A stretch of DNA of 38,671 nucleotides from positions 1 through 38,671 of the IMG/VR virus record IMGVR_UViG_3300050821_006909; one strand, 5' to 3'. A program made the position numbers and the translations under genes. The stretch comes from a virus. Below, one piece after another: positions 36,777 to 38,671 of this stretch; the first letter of the stretch is position 1; each line of letters begins with the position of its first letter. Under the pieces are notes generated by a model. It searched no databases, was not told the DNA's origin, and was given only the letters and a program-made list of their open reading frames with translations.

Positions 36777-38671
36777 ATGGCTTCAATGACCAGCGCTGCA
36801 ACGCTGCACATAATCTCGGAAGACCGTGCGTTGGCAAGTGCAATGGTCTTCCCGCACAGGCATCCCCAGGCGTCACCGCCAGCGCATGTGGAAGTGATGG
36901 ACCTGTGGCGGTCACAAGACGAGTTCGTGCAGATCGAGATGTTCCGCGAGGGCGGCAAGTCCACATTGTCCGAGGAATTCTTACTACTGGAAGCGTGTTT
37001 CCAGAACTTCGGGTACTGCATCATCCTGGGCGAGACCTACACGAAAGCCTGCCAGCGGCTTGAGGCGATCAAGTTCGAAGCGTTGAAGAACATGAAGTTG
37101 CTCGCGCTGTTCGGGAAGTTGCGCGTAGCGGGTAACGTGTGGAATGAGAACCAGATCGAACTAGCCAACGGCGTGATGATTGAGGCTCACGGGTGGGAAG
37201 AGGAAATACGCGGCTTCAAGTGGCACGACTTGCGCCCGGACCGTTGCTATCTCGATGACGTTGAGAACAAGGAGCGCGTGAAGACGAAGGAAGCGGTGGA
37301 CGCTTCCATGCGCAAGATCTATCTTGAACTGATGCCCGCGATGGACAAGGAGAAGGGGAAGATCCGGGTCACCGGAACCCCGTTGGCCGAAGACTGCATG
37401 ATCGTGCGGTTACGGCAGAACCCCGACTGGACGTCCAGAAGCTTCCCGATTTGCAACGGGGACATCGATGACCCGGCAACTGTGGCGCTGTGGCCGGAGC
37501 GCTACCCGATGGAGTGGATCAGGAAAAAGCGCGACCAGGCGGAGCGCGCGGGGCAGCTTCGCGGCTTCTTGCAGGAGTACATGCTGATGGCGATCGGGAG
37601 CGCCGATAAGCCGTTTGAAGCGGAACACATTCATGAGGTGGCAATTGACCCGGCGCCATGGTTACCGAAAGTGCATATTGTGGATCCTGCTCGTACCGCT
37701 AACATTGGGAAGTCTGATCGCACTGGACGTGTGGTTGTTTCCCGCCTCGGTACCAAGATCCTCGTGCACGCAAGCTCCGGCCAGTACTGGAAGCCCGATG
37801 AGATCATCGCGGATGCTTTTGAGACCTCCCGCCGATATGACGGCGCAACGGTTGCGATTGAGAAGAATTCTCTAGACGAGTGGTTGATGCAACCGATGCG
37901 CGCGGAGATGTTGCGCCGCGGCGAGAGTTTGCCCCTGAAGGCGCTTCAGGCTCCGCAGGACCGTAGCAAGGAAGCTTTCATCATGGGCCTGCAACCGTTC
38001 TTCGAAGCGGGCGACATCGTGTTGGTAGGCGGGCGCGGCGCGCATGCGCAACTGGTCGCGGAGATTTTGAACTTCCCGTCGGGCAAGCGGGACATCTTGA
38101 ACGCGCTGGCGTACGCCCAGCGGGTATTCTCGGGAACGGCGATCTATGAAGACTTCGGTGAAAAGAATCTCACCAGCGAGTACGAACCGAGTCAGCGCGA
38201 CGCACTTGCTATTTGCTTCAATGCGTCGGGCAACGAGACAACGGCAGTTCTGGTTAGCGTTGAGGGCGAACGTCTTGTGGCTGTTGCTGATTGGATCAGT
38301 CCTGTTCCTCCGAGCCAAGCTGTTCCCGACGTGATGCAGTTGGTCCGTGCAGCGTTCCCCCGCGCCCGAGTTACGGCATGGCTCCCCGCCGACGTGATGG
38401 ATCAGCAGGACCGCATGCCGCTGATGGCGGCACTGCGCGCGGCGAAGTTGAACCCGATGCGCGGAGCGTACTCCACGATGGCGCGCGGCGCGTTGAGCCC
38501 GATGATCCGCACCGAGATGAAGGGGCGGCGGCTGTTCCTGGTCGACAGCAACGCGCGGCACACCATGAACGCGATGGCCGGGGGTTACAACCTGCCCACG
38601 ATGAAGAACGGCCAGCAAAGCGGGGAACCGGAGCGCGGGCCCCACCGGACGCTGATAGAGGGTTTGGAGGC
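36777..38671 (+). CDS. terL: large terminase subunit (partial, runs off the right edge)
   Basis: ATPase domain: FREGGKST (residues 56-63) is the Walker A-like motif and RCYLDDVEN (Asp160, Asp161, Glu163) the Walker B, with RVTGTPLAEDCMI as the coupling motif. Nuclease domain: VHIVDPARTAN (Asp303), VAIEKNSLDEWL and GKRDILNALAYAQRVF give the RNase H-like acidic set. It packages DNA through the portal and cuts it. 631 codons are present and the frame is open at the edge; 18 more codons appear at 1-59. ATG 36777 has no ribosome-binding site; TTG 36672 in the same open frame has GGGGTGAT five bases upstream and would add 35 residues. Confidence 0.92.
   Translation, partial: MASMTSAATLHIISEDRALASAMVFPHRHPQASPPAHVEVMDLWRSQDEFVQIEMFREGGKSTLSEEFLLLEACFQNFGYCIILGETYTKACQRLEAIKFEALKNMKLLALFGKLRVAGNVWNENQIELANGVMIEAHGWEEEIRGFKWHDLRPDRCYLDDVENKERVKTKEAVDASMRKIYLELMPAMDKEKGKIRVTGTPLAEDCMIVRLRQNPDWTSRSFPICNGDIDDPATVALWPERYPMEWIRKKRDQAERAGQLRGFLQEYMLMAIGSADKPFEAEHIHEVAIDPAPWLPKVHIVDPARTANIGKSDRTGRVVVSRLGTKILVHASSGQYWKPDEIIADAFETSRRYDGATVAIEKNSLDEWLMQPMRAEMLRRGESLPLKALQAPQDRSKEAFIMGLQPFFEAGDIVLVGGRGAHAQLVAEILNFPSGKRDILNALAYAQRVFSGTAIYEDFGEKNLTSEYEPSQRDALAICFNASGNETTAVLVSVEGERLVAVADWISPVPPSQAVPDVMQLVRAAFPRARVTAWLPADVMDQQDRMPLMAALRAAKLNPMRGAYSTMARGALSPMIRTEMKGRRLFLVDSNARHTMNAMAGGYNLPTMKNGQQSGEPERGPHRTLIEGLE

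Noticed and set aside
1-38671. CRISPR array, retron, diversity-generating retroelement, insertion sequence or lysogeny module
   Set aside because: No regularly spaced long repeats, reverse transcriptase, transposase, integrase or partition gene was seen in any reading frame.

Overview
The window reads as one nearly complete genome of a tailed, double-stranded DNA phage, most likely a short-tailed (podovirus-like) phage of a Gram-negative host. The base composition is GC-rich and gene packing is very tight (ATGA, GTGA and TAATG overlaps almost everywhere). Terminase, portal, scaffold, N4-gp56-type major capsid, connector, tail and ejection-type proteins, holin, lysozyme and a complete replication set are all present. 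No integrase, CI-type lysogeny cassette, rRNA, tRNA or CRISPR array was seen. A Burkholderiales or other betaproteobacterial host is a guess from composition and gene style, not shown by the sequence.

Layout. (1) Late, rightward: large terminase starts at 36777 (or 36672), runs off the right edge, and its last codons appear at bases 1-59, so the molecule is circular or circularly permuted and cut inside terL with about 2 bases (mod 3) missing. It is followed by five tiny basic proteins, an HNH endonuclease, portal, a minimal M48-like metallopeptidase, fibre and tailspike genes, then (from a good sigma70-type promoter at 7070) a possible head protein, scaffold and capsid, connectors, tail tube/nozzle, a glycine-rich fibre, lysis genes (lysozyme, 3-TM holin), a dioxygenase-cupin pair, three large low-complexity or helical proteins likely to be internal/ejection proteins, a PurD-like ATP-grasp enzyme, a Lys-rich small protein and a helix-turn-helix protein that may be the small terminase. 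A leftward two-gene membrane/secreted cassette (20000-20385) interrupts this block. (2) Early, leftward (31128 down to 22407): hypothetical protein, RecB-like DUF2800 nuclease, DUF2815 ssDNA-binding-like protein, HNH endonuclease, family A DNA polymerase, four membrane microproteins threaded around a VRR-NUC nuclease and another HNH gene, an SNF2-type helicase and two unknown proteins. (3) Early, rightward (31272 to 35845): small regulators (Cro-like, winged helix, AlpA-like), unknown proteins and a primase-polymerase/RepA-type helicase followed directly by an iteron-like repeat cluster. (4) A short leftward pair (36243 to 35882) and an untranslated-looking control region of about 0.5 kb before terL.

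A 14-base element (GCATCTGCTATAGT) containing an extended -10 box occurs at 20411, 26196, 31227 and 36275 in gene-flanking positions; at 26179-26220 it is embedded in a perfect 20+2+20 palindrome. It looks like a shared phage promoter/operator that coordinates the early and accessory operons. The most novel-looking elements are this regulatory network, the iteron/hairpin origin candidate at 35349-35446, the chain of membrane microproteins at 25456-26159, the phage PurD homologue, and the dioxygenase-cupin pair.
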